A DNA stretch of 64,000 nt. Source: Cyanoderma ruficeps (taxonomy: Eukaryota; Chordata; Aves; Passeriformes; Timaliidae). The notes below the pieces were generated by a model. The model searched no databases. It was not told the DNA's origin and was given only the letters and a program-made list of their open reading frames with translations. The translations under genes were made by a program, and so were the position numbers. The stretch lies in the NCBI GenBank assembly GCA_008694505.1, contig VZDJ01004378.1, positions 12,297,659-12,361,658 on the forward strand. Reading direction: 5' to 3'. This document shows positions 13,501-27,654 of this stretch, in pieces; position 1 is the first letter of the stretch, and every line of letters begins with the position of its first letter.

Positions 13501-15180
13501 CTGTAATTATAGACAGGAAGTTGAAGAAAGGTCTCCAACAATCCTTTTGCCCTCCTCCCCCCTTTTCTGGGGCAGGAGGAAGTATAGAGGGAATATCCTG
13601 GCAGGTGTTCTATTGCTCCCTAGTAATTGTTTTAACCAACTGAGAAATTTCTTAGCTTGATCATGTTCAATGTGTAAATACTTATGATGCCATGTGGCAG
13701 AAGACTCTGCTGGGGAATGCAGGACTGGGCAGAAATCCTGGGAAAGATGAGCAACTGCTCACAGGAATACTGCTGCTGAAAAGGTGCTTGAAAGCTGTAT
13801 GTGTTTGATTTTACAAAATTTGATAGTCTAGAAGGGCGTGAGATTTGATTAAAGCTACTTGGAATCATTGTAAACTTCAGGTTTTGCCATCGGTCTTTTA
13901 AGTAGCTTTCCAAACCAGAAAGGATTTGGAGGTTCATTTGATGAGACATTTTTATCGTGTAGATTTATGTCCAATAAGCTACTCCAGTTGAGCAGTATCC
14001 AGCTCTTTTAGGCCCTGTGTATATTACTTCACGACACTGTCCTCTTTTTACAGATGCCACTTAAAAGCAGAATCACCTATACAAAATTGGTTGGCCTGTG
14101 GCAAAGCATGGTTTTCATATTATTGCTGGTTTATTGTTTTTATTTTCTTTTCACTCTCTGCACAGTTTTTATAGTGAAATGGAACTAGTTCTTAATGTTT
14201 AGAGAGCAGTCATTAACAGGGCTGGGGAAGGAAGCCAGGAATATAGTGCTCACCTTCACCTGACTATTCTGTTATGCCATTATAGTAACTGTAAGCAGCT
14301 GGGAGGGAAATGAGCAGGCTTTTTCTCCGGACTTCTCTACCTCATCTGTTACAATTTATAATCTTCCCCTGTTTCCCTTGAAAGTTAATGTAATTTCATT
14401 TTTCCTTCACCTCTTCTTGATCTGTACCATACGAAAAGTTCTGTCTGTGCTTTCTGACAGGGTCAGCTACTGCAGGCACATTGCAGCCGACCATACGGCC
14501 ACTGTGGCCTTCCTTCCCTGTCACTGTGCATGCTGTCAGCAGATTCTCCCCAAAGCCTTCCCTGTCCTCTGCTCTTTGGCTGGCAGGATTTGATTTGCTA
14601 AATTTCTTATATTTATTTTCTATCTGGGGGAAATTTAATTTTGTTTTATTTTCTGGGTGTTCTTTCCCCCTTGTTGTAAGCCTAGTGCGTTAAAGAGAGA
14701 GTAAAGAGTTCTTCCGTCTCCACTTTAGCTCCTAAATCAGTGTCCTCTTTCCACAATATCTCACTGGTTTTTACAGTCTTAAACCCCTTTCTTCAATGTT
14801 TTTCATCTTTTCAGATTTTTTTTCTGTCTCTCTATAGCATGACAAAATACTTGTGAGATTATGTTGATAGACTGCAACTTGAAACACACAGTTCTAAAGG
14901 TACTTATATTTTCTTTTTAAAAGCAATCTCTTTTCTGTAATGGCTGCAGTATGTTGTTTTGAAATCATGTACGTGTTATAAAAACTAGCTGTCCAGAAAT
15001 GTAGTTAATTGCTTGTCTATCTTGCATAAGTTTGTTGTAATTCATCTGGTATGCCCCTGCTCCCAGGAGCTTGAAACTTCTAAAAATATTTAATAATGCT
15101 TTCCATATCTTTCCCAAAGGAAGCTACCCAGAAGGAATGTTCAGATTACTCAGGGCATGAATTAAAGTCTCTGGTCCATT

Positions 15181-15222
15181 AAAAAAAACCCAAACAACAA
15201 ACAAAACAACACCCTCCAAACT
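15181..15222 (-). repeat. A/C-rich low-complexity tract
   Basis: A poly-A start runs into AAACCC and AACAAACAAAAC units. On the minus strand this is a G/T-rich tract like those seen elsewhere on the plus strand. It could be the A-rich end of a retrotransposed fragment, but no target-site duplication or body was recognised. Confidence 0.7.
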
Positions 15223-16155
15223 ACCAGACAAGCTCAGTTGCATACTTGATGGTGAAGACAGAGGGCAACTTGCACAAGTGATGCAAAAACTGGATATGGG
15301 CTCTATTCCATATTCAAATTGGTCAGGCTCAGTGCAGCACAGCTTGTGTAAGACGTGGATTTCAGACTGTTAGGAGAAATGACTGTTAAACTACTTTGGG
15401 ATCTGACATCAGCAGTTCAGTGTGTCCTGGATTACCATTGTCCCTCATCAGCTGGCAGGTACTGCTCCCTCTACAGCCTGCTAACTTGAGGAATCTTGTA
15501 AATACATTGTTGATGACAGTACAGCATTAGCCAGTTTTTTTCATGTGTTAGATAACTTCATAAAACAGTAGCTAACAATTTAAAACTTAGCTGCTCACTG
15601 ATCATCTTAAGGTAGTTCTTAAAGAAAGTGTTTTATGTGGTTTGTTCCTTGTGTCACGGTCTTTCCAGGGGATTGGATGTTGTCACTGGCTTAATGCTTT
15701 CTATGCTACTTAAGGATTTATTCTTTTCCCCATCTGTTGCAAAGCATGGCTGTTACATGTGAGCAGAAAATACTAAAATATTTTTAGTTTCTTGTTTGAA
15801 ATTTATTTCTGAGAAGGTTTGTGCTTTTTGTAGACATGAGCTCTGCCTCTCGGTAGAGGATTGCACTGGTCTGAAGAAGAGTCTTCAAAATGTGTCCAGA
15901 GCTTATGTGACATTGAGGCAGCCTGGTTTCAGAATATTGAGTACTTAAAGAAAGGGATTAGCACCATATGCTGGTCTAAGCTGGAAATTTAAGTAAAGTG
16001 TCTTTTTTCGTGGAAGTACACTGTTTTGAATTTATAGCTAGGCTTTTCAAAAACCTGGCTGTTTTAACAAGGTGTTGTACACTGTAGAAGTTAAAAGGAA
16101 GGTTAAAGAAAATAAATATAAGTAGCAAATCCAGTCATTATATGCTGTAATAATG

Positions 16156-16302
16156 CAGAATCATAGAATGCTTTGAGTTTAAAGACCATGTAAGTTCATG
16201 GTGCACACACCCTACACACATACCCACTTGCCATGGCCAGGGACATCTTTTACTAGATCAAGTTGCTCAAAGCCAACCTGATGGCAGCCTTTAGAACTAT
16301 TC
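16156..16302 (-). mobile_element. CR1 retroposon 3'-end fragment, minus orientation
   Basis: CAGAATCATAGAATG at the left, then TTTAAAGACCATGTAAGTTC, GCCATGGCCAGGGACATCTT and AGATCAAGTTGCTCAAAGCC in this order are the diverged 3' end of an avian CR1 LINE read from its minus strand. Only the 3' untranslated end is present, as is usual for 5'-truncated CR1 copies. The divergence suggests an old insertion. Confidence 0.9.
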
Positions 16303-18679
16303 AAATTTATGTAGAGTGTAGAAGGCTCTGAGGTAAAAAAGGATAACATCTGGATGATTATTTAGGAAAACGTTTATTTTCTTGCTCATCTATTGCTTAA
16401 TACAGGTACCATATGGCTTTGTTGCTTTCCATAATGACCTTTCTTCAGTTTTAGAAATCCCTACCCTGTGTCTCTCCAAAAGGTACGCAGTACATTAATT
16501 GCAGGGCATTTATCTTCCCAGAAGTTACTTCCATTCAAAATACTAGAAATACAATAAGCCTTACTGGGTTTACGCAGTATTTGAAAAGGCTGGTTAATCC
16601 ACAGTGGAGGATCAGGTTTTATCTCCTCTAAACCCCAGACCACCAGCAGGGACTATACATACTCCAGGCATTTTCTCATACTTAATACCTGAATACAGTT
16701 GATATTGAGGTGTTTTTTTTAGCCTTCCTATAAAAGAATAATTTCTCTTCCAATATGCTCAACACATTTTTAGTATCTATGTCTGTTTTAAATAAGATTA
16801 GAGTTTGAGTGGTTTTATTGTTTATTTCACAGTAGCATTCTTGTTGAGTAATTTGTTAGATTTGTGATTTGTTAAAAGTAGAGCTGTTTGTTTTTTTTTT
16901 TTAATTCTAATATTCCAAAATTCTCTTCCTTCTGCCTTTAAAGCAATTTGCAATAATTATCTTCAGTGACGGAGATGGGTATTTTGCAACAGGAAATCTG
17001 ATCTTTGGGCTTTATCTGTATTCGTCATGCTCATTTGTTGTCTTTCTTTTGTCTTCGTGTATGTTCTAATAGCTTTACATTACATTTGTAAAAAGCAAAA
17101 AGAAAACGCTTATAAATTCTTCATGATTATTGTGTTGGTTATTCTAAAACGTTTTCTGAAGGAGTGACACTTCATCTGTCATTCTGCTTTCCTCATGCTT
17201 TATCAGAATTAGTGTTAAGCTAGAGGCCATCTGTGTAGCATTCAGTGATTCTCTGGCTATATGTATATTAGTGAATTAAGTGTGTCTGAGGCTAATTGAC
17301 ATAACACAACTCATGTCTGTAGTCCTAGCCCCAAAACAGGGTAGTTATATCCAAGGTTACTTCTGGCACTGGTCCCCTTACCAAGGATGGCTCTCTGAAT
17401 GATGCCTTCAAATTGCTTGAAAGAATGCTAATTGGCCTGGACAGAAGTTGTTTTGGACACTTTTTAAACAGTTTAGTGGTACAGGCAGTTCATTTCCATG
17501 CACAGCTCACAGCACTGTTGATTTTACCAGTATATATGTGTAGCCTCTACAACTTTAGACAGCTAAATCGATATGTTACCTCTTTATCATCATTTCTAAA
17601 TTTGCACTTGGCTGCATTCTCAGAATGCATTGGGATACTTTTAACCATATAACTGCATATTGTTAGGTGATCAAAAAATGTAAAATTAGTCATTATTATT
17701 ATTATTTTACTTTACGTGTGGGTAAGTCTGTATTTATTCAAAGCGTATTTTTATATTGAGTGTTTTTATCAATGTCCAATTGCATCTGTTTTTACAAATT
17801 GGTTTCTGGGAAGATTTTGAGACACAGAAAGTACTTGCTCCCTAGGCTCTTATTCAGATGGGGGTTTTTAATTCCATTTTTTTTCCCATGAATATTTCAT
17901 TTATCTGGTGGAGTATTCAACAGTTAATTAATGTCCATATTTTTGTTCGATTTACCACATAAATAAGGGCATGTAAACTGGTATATGTGCTTTGATTATG
18001 TGGTCAGAGTGTGGAATACAGTTTGGCAGAGAAATTATAAAAAAATTTAATTGCAGGAAAAGATTGGTTTGTGATGAAGGCAGAAAAGTGCAGCTGTTAA
18101 AGTTGCCAAATCTTGTGCAGAAAGTAATGGTGAAATTACACATTGCTGTGTGAGGTGGAAAAATGGCATGGCCAATGGCAAAGGATTGTAGATTCAATAA
18201 ATTTAAGAAACATACTACAAGCATTAGGAATCAGTAAATTCCATATTTCTACTCTGTGTTTTATGGTTCTGGGTTTTTTTTAGTAACTGTTGAATAACGC
18301 TGAAAGAAGTATTGTGGAAATGTTTGCCATGGTGGCTAGAGCAATTGCCAAAATCTAAAAAAGCTATTTCTAGGCTGCTGTTTTCATGAGATTTAAATCT
18401 ACAATTACTGTGCTCTTGTATAATATCCTTCTAATTACCAGGCTTGCTACGGGAGCCTATTGGCCCTTCTTGTCAAAACACTGCCAGAATATAGCAAAGA
18501 GTATGGATTAATAATAGGTCAGGGGGAAAGGGCCATTTTCCAATAATTAAGATGGTACTTTGTGTATAGTCTGGACTTCCACACCTCATTCCAGAAACAG
18601 CTGACATGTTTTTTCTCAGTAGTGTTTGATTAATATCCATAAGCAGCAGTTCTGTTGGCATAATTGCAGTGAAATACAC

Positions 18680-18797
18680 AAATATGAGGTGTTACAAATC
18701 TCTAATATTTTCATTTTTTTTAAAAAAGCTAAATAAAAATTTTTAATATTTTAAAATATGAGATGTTACAAATTTTTAATAATTTTAATTATTTTTA
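18680..18797 (+). repeat. 74-bp tandem duplication, AT-rich
   Basis: AAATATGAGGTGTTACAAAT at 18680 recurs with one change at 18754, each time followed by an AT-rich run. The period is 74 bases with two copies, the second ending in the following AT-rich stretch. Confidence 0.8.
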
Positions 18798-19550
18798 GTT
18801 CAAAGAGTATTTTTTTCTCATTACTGCAGTTTGAAAAGTGTGTAATATTCCTAAATTTCAAAAATGGGCAAGATAAGTATTTACTGTTGAAAAGAAGTAT
18901 GCAAGTCTTTTCAGATGAGCCAGATTCCAGTTTAGCAAGGTGGTCTAAGTGTGTAATTGTAATTGTAAACATGTGATGTGTGACCATTCATGTGCTGTGG
19001 TATTTTGCCAGATTATGCCTTTGTAGGATAAATTTATTCTGAATAGACAAGACAAGGTAAGTGGCTACTACCATCTGTAATAATATACTGAGCTGTTATT
19101 TGTAGTGGTTTGAGAGAAAGTCAAAGAACTGGGAATTCTTGATGGGATAAATTCAGGGCATTATTGTTGTGAAAATAGATTCAGTGTAATGCTTAGCAGG
19201 CACAAAATTAAGGAATTTACTCCTTGCATACAAACCCCCCTAGTCAGATTTCTCTGAAAACTGTAATGAAGTCCCTGAAAGAATGAAAGTAAACTGTTCT
19301 GTGAAAAAATACTACCTTTATTTGCATATTTGATAATGCAACTGTTAAACTAAAAAAAACCAGTTAATCACTTTCTTAATCTTATGTAGCACAAGGCCAG
19401 CTTGCATGCTGAATTTGGGAAAAAAACCCTCAGACAGAATTGCAATAGAAATTTTCTGTTTAGTGAGAGCAGCTCTTCAGTTTGTGCTCTGATGGAATGT
19501 TGTGTTGCTCTAGCAAGTGTTTCTTTCTCTACTTCCTTTGTGCTACCTGA

Positions 19551-19587
19551 ACACACACACACACACANACACACACACACACACACA
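19551..19587 (+). repeat. CA dinucleotide microsatellite with the only N
   Basis: About 18 AC units are interrupted at 19568 by an N, the only ambiguous base I noticed. It is followed by a short duplicated TTTCTCCAA unit. The N probably marks an unresolved base or length difference in the assembly, so the repeat length is uncertain. Confidence 0.95.
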
Positions 19588-21774
19588 GAAATTTCTCCAA
19601 TTTCTCCAATTTAAATTTCATGATAGTTAAATAATAAGAGAAGTAATGGTCAAACGAAGCTATAGTTGTTTATAATATGTGTAGTTTTCTTCCTAGAGTG
19701 ATGAAATATTTGTAGGTTACTTATATAGGTCAACTTAACAGCTATTCATGTTCACCATTATGAAAGTGACACAGCTTCATACACTATATAGATTAAACAT
19801 GTACTTGTGTATTTGCATTAAAATGTCTTCATATTTGTACATGCTTGTCTCAGGAAATACTTCTGGAACATGTGGTCATTAATCTCTGGTGTTCAAAGTC
19901 TATAATGGGTTTAATGTGCTTGTGCTTGATTCTAATCTTGGGAGTATCTAATAGATTTTTAGCTTTGGTATTTGACAAAATATAGGCCGCTTTTTCTTAA
20001 TGGAAATCTCCATCTTTAAAACATGCTCTATGTTATCACGTTGTGTAGGAATGGTAACTTTGTTCTGATTTTTGTTTAAAGGAAGTATGTGTTTTATACA
20101 TATATATATATTTTCTCATTAAATACACTTTCTAGATAAATACATCTGTTGGCAAAACACCACCCAGTCCAAGGATATGTTTGTGAGGGAATCCACGTAA
20201 CCAAATTATTTTTATTTTAATTTTTGTATTTACCTTGATAGTTCACTTAGTGACCTAAATAGTGTTCACTGAAGGCAAGTTTTTGCATTCTGTGCAGACT
20301 TCATTTTACAAGACACGCTATTTATAACTAATGCTATGTCAGAAGCTGTATTTAGTTGAAAATTTTATTACTGTCACAATACATATTACAGTGTAGAGAC
20401 ATTCATTTATATTGCTGCCAGCTTTGCAGTGGATACACCAATGCTTGAAATTGTTATAGTGGCTTACTGTTGGTATTTGGGATTTCAGTGATGGTCTGAA
20501 ATAAGGTGGCTGGTGTGGGCAGTAGTATGTTGTGAGTGTGCTATGGGCACACCATACAATGCTTAGTTATAATTTCCTACATGGGCCTGCAGGAGTTCCT
20601 TCCTTGTGGTACCATCTGTGTTAGTGCATCTTTGCCATTCAGATACTCCCATGTTCAGGCACTGTGGAGAAATCTAGACAATACTGTGGATTATTTCTCA
20701 AAATAGATTAACTTTGGGGTTTTTCAAGAAATTGTGAAAATGCGATGGGGATAATGACAAATCTAGAGGGTTCTGATGTTTTGCTTGAAGATCTGAACTC
20801 AGACTGCAATTATACTTGAGACTTGATGAGCTGTCATCCTAGATGGAAACAGAGTGACTGTAGTATTAGTAAGAGGAATATGTCTGGGAATTGCCTTTGT
20901 TGAAAAGATAAAGACTAGAGAATTAATACTGTTAGTAATTGTACAGCTCAGATATTGCTGGATGTGAAGCCCAGCAGGTCTGATGAAGCTGTCACTGAAG
21001 CAGTAAAAGCTGATGCTGGATTTGGATTGTCTTAGGGAAGCAGTGAGAATGCAGTAGAGGAGTCCTGTACAAGAAGTTTGGACCACAGCTGTGGGTCACA
21101 GGTAGAATAAAATTGAAAAACAAATGAAGATAAGCTTACATAGCAGTGTATTTATCTAGAATCTGTTGGAGTTGCTGGTAGCGCAGTTTCTTCCGAGACT
21201 GATATCATCCTCCAGCCACCTCAGTCTTTTGAAACTGCACTCCAGCATAAGCACTTTAGTTGGCTGTCATATGTATTTTATTATTTCCCTTCTAAGCTGG
21301 AGCATTATTAGTATGAAACCATGAAACAGTATCTTAATTTCTTTCCTCTCAGTGTTCCTATAGATACTAACAAGGTATTTTCATTGACTTGAATGATTTG
21401 TTTTTTCTTTGAAGCTTTGAATCTTCTTCTTCTTGTAGTGTCTAACAAAGTGAAACTTGGAGGGTTGCTGGTGCTCATAACTTTTATGCTTCTTCCAACA
21501 AAGATTAACAAAGATTGCCTTAGAAAAGATTCAGAATTTCATGAAGGCATGTATTTGTGTTTTCTCTGTTGGCAAAGGTTTCTTAGAAGGATAAGAATTT
21601 TGTAACTGAATTTCAACCAAACTACAAACTGGACCATCTATCACGTCGTCTCGTGTTACAAAATGCAGTACAAAAGTTAAACAGATTTAAATTCCATTTA
21701 AATGCAATTACAGTTTGTACGTGACTATGTATAAAGGGCTTGGGCTGTCTAATCTGCACAAGGCCTTCTAAGTT

Positions 21775-22055
21775 TGCTCACAATTCTCCTGAAGTGTGAC
21801 AGAATCTGTCAGCATGGAGGCTGGACAGTAGAACCCCTGGCATGGTGTGTATGGTCTGATGGGCCCACAGGGGTCCTCATTCCAAACAGCACAGGCTGGT
21901 TGGGACAGTGTCCTGCATGCACATTGTGGGACACCTCCAGGTGTTTGAAATGCACAGCTGTTGGAGTTTTGTATTCATCTGGTAGGCTGGCCATGTACAG
22001 CATTGAGAGTCTTGGTTTGTCAACCTGTCCTATGAGGTGGTCACAATAAACCAAA
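21775..22055. other. GC-richer unrecognised block in intron 3
   Basis: This stretch has clearly more G and C than its flanks and stays open in one frame on each strand for about 80-90 codons (21774-22049 plus, 21809-22054 minus). Neither translation resembles a family I know. It may be an old insertion of an unrecognised element or a conserved non-coding block. No function is proposed. Confidence 0.3.
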
Positions 22056-23800
22056 AATCAAACAAATAATGCTGAGAATCACATGTGCAGTGCTCTCACT
22101 GGAAGCCTTTTATGAGATAGTCAGTTTCTGAGGTAGACAAGGTGAAGATGGAAAATGCAAATGTTGTTTTTGAAGGATTCTGCTGCAAGCATCAGTTCTG
22201 ACAATAATTGGGTTTAACTGTTGTATTGGATGGAATTCGTGGTGCCCTCAGGGCTGGGGGAAGAAAAAAAACTACCTGAAAAGATTGCTGATGACACTGG
22301 CAAAACACTCAGACATGAAATCAAACTTGAGGCAGTTAGTTAATGTACACTAGAAGTTTGAGCAGAGCCTTTTAGCAGGTTGTTGTGTTTGCTATTTTCA
22401 GAAACTACTTAGGGTAATTCTTGGGACAGGAATTTGGGAAGTGAACATCTGTGAGATGAGTAAATGAGTGGTACATTACTTGAGGCAGCTGCAGCAGCAG
22501 CTTTGTTAAGTTCTAAGCAAGAGTTTCATTACAGTGTGTACGTGGCACCAGTCTCCCCTGTGTGTGCCAGCAGCAGCAGAGTCAAGCCTAAATGCTTTGG
22601 CCTAGCTGAGAAACAGCCTTCTATGGGATTAAAATACTGTCTGCTCTAAGGCTTCATAAATTGATTAGATTTTCAAGTAACTGTATCAGGCACAGATTCA
22701 AGCTGTAGGACTGCAATGGAGTTTCTAATAAAGATGGTATCTTTTTTAAAAGATTGCAGCTTTTGACTGGTCCCACAAGTTTGTGAATTGTCATGAGTTC
22801 CTTAGTCTTTGAGTTTAGAGTGAGTCATGTCAGACTAGGGGCAAAGAGAAACTATATGCAACAATTCTCAGTTGAAGTAATACAAATTGGAATATTCTAT
22901 AGTGTGAGGTCCTTATTACAGTGAGGATTTTGTCTCATGATTATCTAGGATGTTGTCAATAGTATTGCAGAGAGGGAGGGGCAGTACAAGTGAATGAGCA
23001 GGAAGAGTGTGTCTGTCTTGCAGGATAATGGGCGGTGTTCAGGCAAACTGGAATGGTGCAGGGTCATGTTGTCAGTCCCCCACTGCTAATGCTGTTAGAA
23101 AGATAGTTCCAAGAAAGGTGAGGTGGAGACCTGTGGTAGAAATGGTACCTGCTTGCTCTTCATCTGAATACAAAGATGAGGAGGGAACTGGGAGTTGGAC
23201 TGTGATAGTTCATGTCTGGACATGTCACGTTTTGCCAGGCATTGGTTTAATATATATTGGGCATATTTAATGTGTTCTGGTAAAGGAAGCCAAAATATCC
23301 AAATCAGCCAGATGTTTTGTACTGTTGCATGAGGCAGTTTCTGGTATACTGGCCCATTCCGTGTATAGTAAATTATACATGCCCCTAGATGTACCGAGTG
23401 TAGGCTTCTTTTTGTTAGTATTTTTTCCCAAGTACCCAAAAACAAGCCTAAAAATCACTGGGCTGAATAAAAACGTGTTGTTACTAAATAAGTAATTTTT
23501 GTGGCCAAAAATATTACTCGTCTTCATAGAACTTTTTTTCTCATAGACTTGAATGGAGCAAAGTGACTTATTGCTGTCAGAGGAACAGAATATGTAATAT
23601 GTTAATTTGATTTTCAAAGAGGTATGATCTTTTGATTTCCAAATCAAGAGATCCTTAAAGTAACCCATGTTTTCAGAAAACATTGAAATCCCTTGCCCTT
23701 CAACAAGTAGCCAGTCTGCACGTGTCTGTCTCTGGTTGTCCATGTATTTTCCTATTTTTCAATGCTTGGCATATCCTGTTGTTCCAGCTATTCACCAGAG

Positions 23801-23860
23801 GTGTGTGTGTTTTGTTGTTTTTGGGGTGTGGTGGTGGTGTTGATTTTGTTTGGGGTGTGC
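23801..23860 (+). repeat. G/T-rich low-complexity tract
   Basis: GTGTGTGTGT is followed by GTT and GGGGTGTG units and GGTGGTGGTG; almost every base is G or T. It lies on the sense strand of the intron. Confidence 0.8.
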
Positions 23861-26800
23861 AGCTTTTTAAAAATGTATTTATTCTTCCATTTATTTATTT
23901 ATTTTATTTAAGTTAAACCTCTCTGAACAGAAGAGTGATCCAAGCTGAAAGGCCAGGAGTGGCTGTAAATGGGTTTAATTGCATTTCAGTTTCTTGAATA
24001 TTTTGGTTCATGTGTTCAATGGGTAACCCCAGAGTGCCATGCAAACTGTGTGGAGCATCCTTCCACATGTGTACAGAAGACAGTTTTTCTTATTACTCCA
24101 TCTTCACCAAGGCTTCAACATAGTATTTAAGTGGGCTTTTAAAAAGACTTTAAAACATATACATTGTTTTTTTTTTTTATTAGTAATTTAATTTTGGTCT
24201 TCCATTTAGTTAGTTTGATTCAATTCTTTATTGTACATACTATCTGCGTCTTTCTTTGTCGGGACCTAATTGTTCAGTTGGTATTGAATCTAAAAGAGAA
24301 GTTTAGAAGATTGTTATTGTTGATGTATACTACCTGTGACTTTGAAATTAGGGAAGCATTTTGAATTCCTGAAAACCTTTTTCTGTGATCAAAGTATAGC
24401 TTTCTAGCCTATAACTGGAGATCCAAGTTGTTTTGAAACATAAAATTAGCCTTTGCAACTGATTATAACATATGAGCATTTGCACAGCTGTTTTTTAGTA
24501 ATAGAAAAGCTCTGCTTATTATTTTTAAATTTCTTGTATATTTAGAGTAAGACATATGTTTATTCTAAACTGTTCTGCTGTTTGCACAGTAGCTGTATGC
24601 CAGACTGTTGAGATTAGAATTTAAGACTAGCGAAGCTCATGTACAGGCTAATTTGCAAATTAGCTTCTTCTCTACACTGAAATTCCAGGTCATGCATTCT
24701 CTCTGCAGGAAACAAAAGGAATGTTTGGAGGACTGAGGTCTGTACAGCTGTCTGTAAACAGTTGGTACTTATGTAGCATAAAGGAATCATTCTGAAGAGT
24801 CTATTACAGTGTGGTTATTATAGTTGAAATTTAGTATTACAGTGCTGTTACACACAGTGGATTGACAAATAGTGCAACATCCTCCTCAATACTAGGAGTA
24901 TCTTAAAGGGAATAAAGTGTTTGTGTTAGAGGTGAGGAACATAATTCTGTTGTTTGGTTTGAGGTTTGGGATTTTCTTGGGGTGGGAGGAAGACAGGGTT
25001 TAGCCTTTGTAACTGATGCTTTGGGATTATTGAGGACTTTATTTTGTTTAATTTTTGACTTTTCCGTGGCAAACTTAGGGGTGAGATAAGAAAGAAGGAT
25101 TCTTCTTTGAAGAGGTGGAACCTTGGTAAATTGAATAACAACATAAAGAGCTGAGAACTTAGTAAAGTGAAGTTGATCCTTGCATTGACGTAGGGAAAAA
25201 TTAGATCACTTAAAGGTAATTTGAATCCAGGTTTCCTGTGAAATGCTTAATAAGACATTTGTGGGAACTTTGTGACAGTTGTCAACACTGAACAAATGAT
25301 GACCATTTTAATTTGCAAAGATCTTTCAATATATACCCAAAATTTTTTCAGAGTGGGAAGGAAGTAGATTCTTGAACTTTGAATCTAAAAGTTCAGTGGA
25401 ACTGTGTTAACACATTTTAGTAAAGTAGATATTAACAGAGGGGAACATCTTGGATATTCATGTGTTTCAGCTTGACTGGGACATGGCTTTAATAAAAAGC
25501 TTAAGGTTAAGTATATATATTCCATCTAACACTGTGGAACAAAATGAATTATTTTATGATATACACAGCTTTTTTGTTTAATGCCTAAGTAGCTATTCGG
25601 TCTTGGTGGAGTGGACAAGTCCGGGATAATTTGCAGACTGTATTTTGAGTACCATATGTGTTCCTGTACAGTGATTTTTACTTCATCTTATTAAATGTTT
25701 TTATGAAATTTTATTTCAATAATGAAACTGTTTTAAGCTCAAGCTTTGAGTCAGACCAACAAATAGAGGAAATTAGCTCTAGCCCCAGCATTTATTAGAC
25801 AAGGTACAGCAGTGTAGCTTCTGCCAGTGTAGAAATGGTACATGTGGCATCCTTGGCTATGTACACCTGCTGTTTTCCCCAGATCTAGTACTCACCTGAC
25901 CCCTGCTCAGTTTGAAAAATGACTGGAAAGCCAATGTAGAATCCTCCTCTACTTTTTTGAATGAGCTCTCTGAAGAGTGAGTTATTGGACAGAAAAAGGG
26001 AAAGTCAGGCTGTCTTTGAACTGCTCCTTTTAGTCTTGACCATAAATGCATGGGCTCTGTTAATTAAAATTTATTGGATTGCAGATTTGATTCATCTGGC
26101 TATACGATGTAAGCTAAAGGAAGAAAGTGGGATAAAAGGGTAAGGAAATCTAAGGGAAGAGAAAACTGAAGATTCAGATTTTAGGACAGTGTTGAGCTAT
26201 GACTTTATAAGAGTTAAAAATAATTTTAGAAGGTTTTGCTTTCTTTGCAGATACTCAGTTGAAACTTAACTCACATAAATGAGGGGTTTTAGTTTAAAGA
26301 AAAAAGCAATCATATTCAAGTGTAATTTTTAGTCTTTTAAAATCCCTAAAAGCAAATGATTGTGCAGGGAAGATTTTTGCTGACTCCTTAACTCACTCAG
26401 GAGTTTATGTAATAAGGAGGGGGCTATGGCAATGGTTCATGTAACAATAACATCTGTAGTACTTGGAATGTCCTGAACTCTAGTCAGACATGAATGGTTA
26501 TTTGCATGTAATGCAATACAGTATGATTTGCCTTATTAGCTCTGATATCTTTCCATTCTTCTGAAATGTGCCCTTTTCTCAAGAAAAAAATGTGTTTGCT
26601 AACATGTTAAAGGTATGGTTATGTCACTGATACCTCACTTCATGACAATTACTAATTTAATGGATGGGAAATATTCCTCAGAGGTCAGCAGGAATACTGT
26701 TTCCTTAAAATCTTTCTGATTTACCATGAATTAATTACTTCAGTGTCTACTGACAAAAATTATAAAAAAGCTTACTCATATAGTAAATATTTTAGCATAT

Positions 26801-27654
26801 ACAAAGAAATACAAACGTTTTAAATTATTTCCTGATTTTACAGTATTTTTATTATGATTTAATTGACTTGGTATTGTCATTTTTCAGCACAATTAAAATC
26901 TGTAAATTTAGGCAGCTTTGATCTTGACTTAATTTCATGAAAGGTTTTCAACTACATATCACTTGAAGTTAAGGCTACAGTGTTCTTTATATATTGGAGT
27001 GTAGAAAGTTCTGAAAGTTACATTTTTAATGCTAAATTAACTGTCATTGAGATAATTAATTTACCCAGCTCCTTGGCTGTTTACTTTTTGTATCTATTGT
27101 GCTTGAAGTCCATTTTTTGTACAGTATATCAGCTTTTTTTTTTTCTGAAGGGGTTCAAGCAGATTTCCAGTGGTGATTAGTTGCAGCTATGGCTCTCAAG
27201 TTCTGGTCCTGAATTCTGCACTTGTTATCCGATGTACAGTTTCTCTTTAAACAAGGCACAAAGAAATAAGTATTTTTCTGGACTTGACCTTGGTATATGT
27301 ATTGGTGACATGCACAGAGTAGTTTTTATGATGCTTTCACCTGCAGAGTTATTTTGGGTAGCAAAAGCTAATTTTGGAAAAACAAGCTTAGTCACAAAGG
27401 TGCGCAATTTGTTGCAATTTATCTAAGAATCGTTGATAATTGTGAAAAATTCGGTATCTAAAGCAGTAATTATGTATTTTTACATTTTCTCTGTCACCTG
27501 TTGTCAGTCTGACTCAGGTTTTGTTTTTTAGCACTTTGATTATTGTTTTCAGTAAATCTCCATGTTGCTACAGATTGCTTCCTTTGGCAGTTCTGCTTTT
27601 GAAACGAAAGATTTAGCTGTACTAAACCCACTTTTTTTTATAATTTTATTTCAG

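Larger units (their letters stand above)
1..27654 (+). other. ARID2: ARID2 intron 3, 3' part (inferred)
   Basis: No exon of ARID2 or any other gene was recognised in these 27.6 kb. The region ends in a T-rich tract and TTTCAG directly before exon 4. Open frames are short, lack family resemblance and often overlap on both strands. It is AT-rich and CpG-poor, with no promoter-like GC island, so exons 1-3 and the ARID2 promoter should lie upstream. ARID2 intron 3 is known to be very long in mammals, which agrees. Repeats inside it are listed separately. A conserved non-coding element or a lineage-specific RNA gene cannot be excluded by reading alone. Confidence 0.8.

Noticed and set aside
23267..23743. 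158-codon open frame on the minus strand
   Set aside because: No domain, no family resemblance, intron position, and composition that follows AT-rich background. Best read as a chance open frame.
1..27654. Search for ARID2 exons 1-3 or the promoter in the upstream part
   Set aside because: No stretch encoding the ARID core, and no CpG-rich block; they are taken to lie outside the window.
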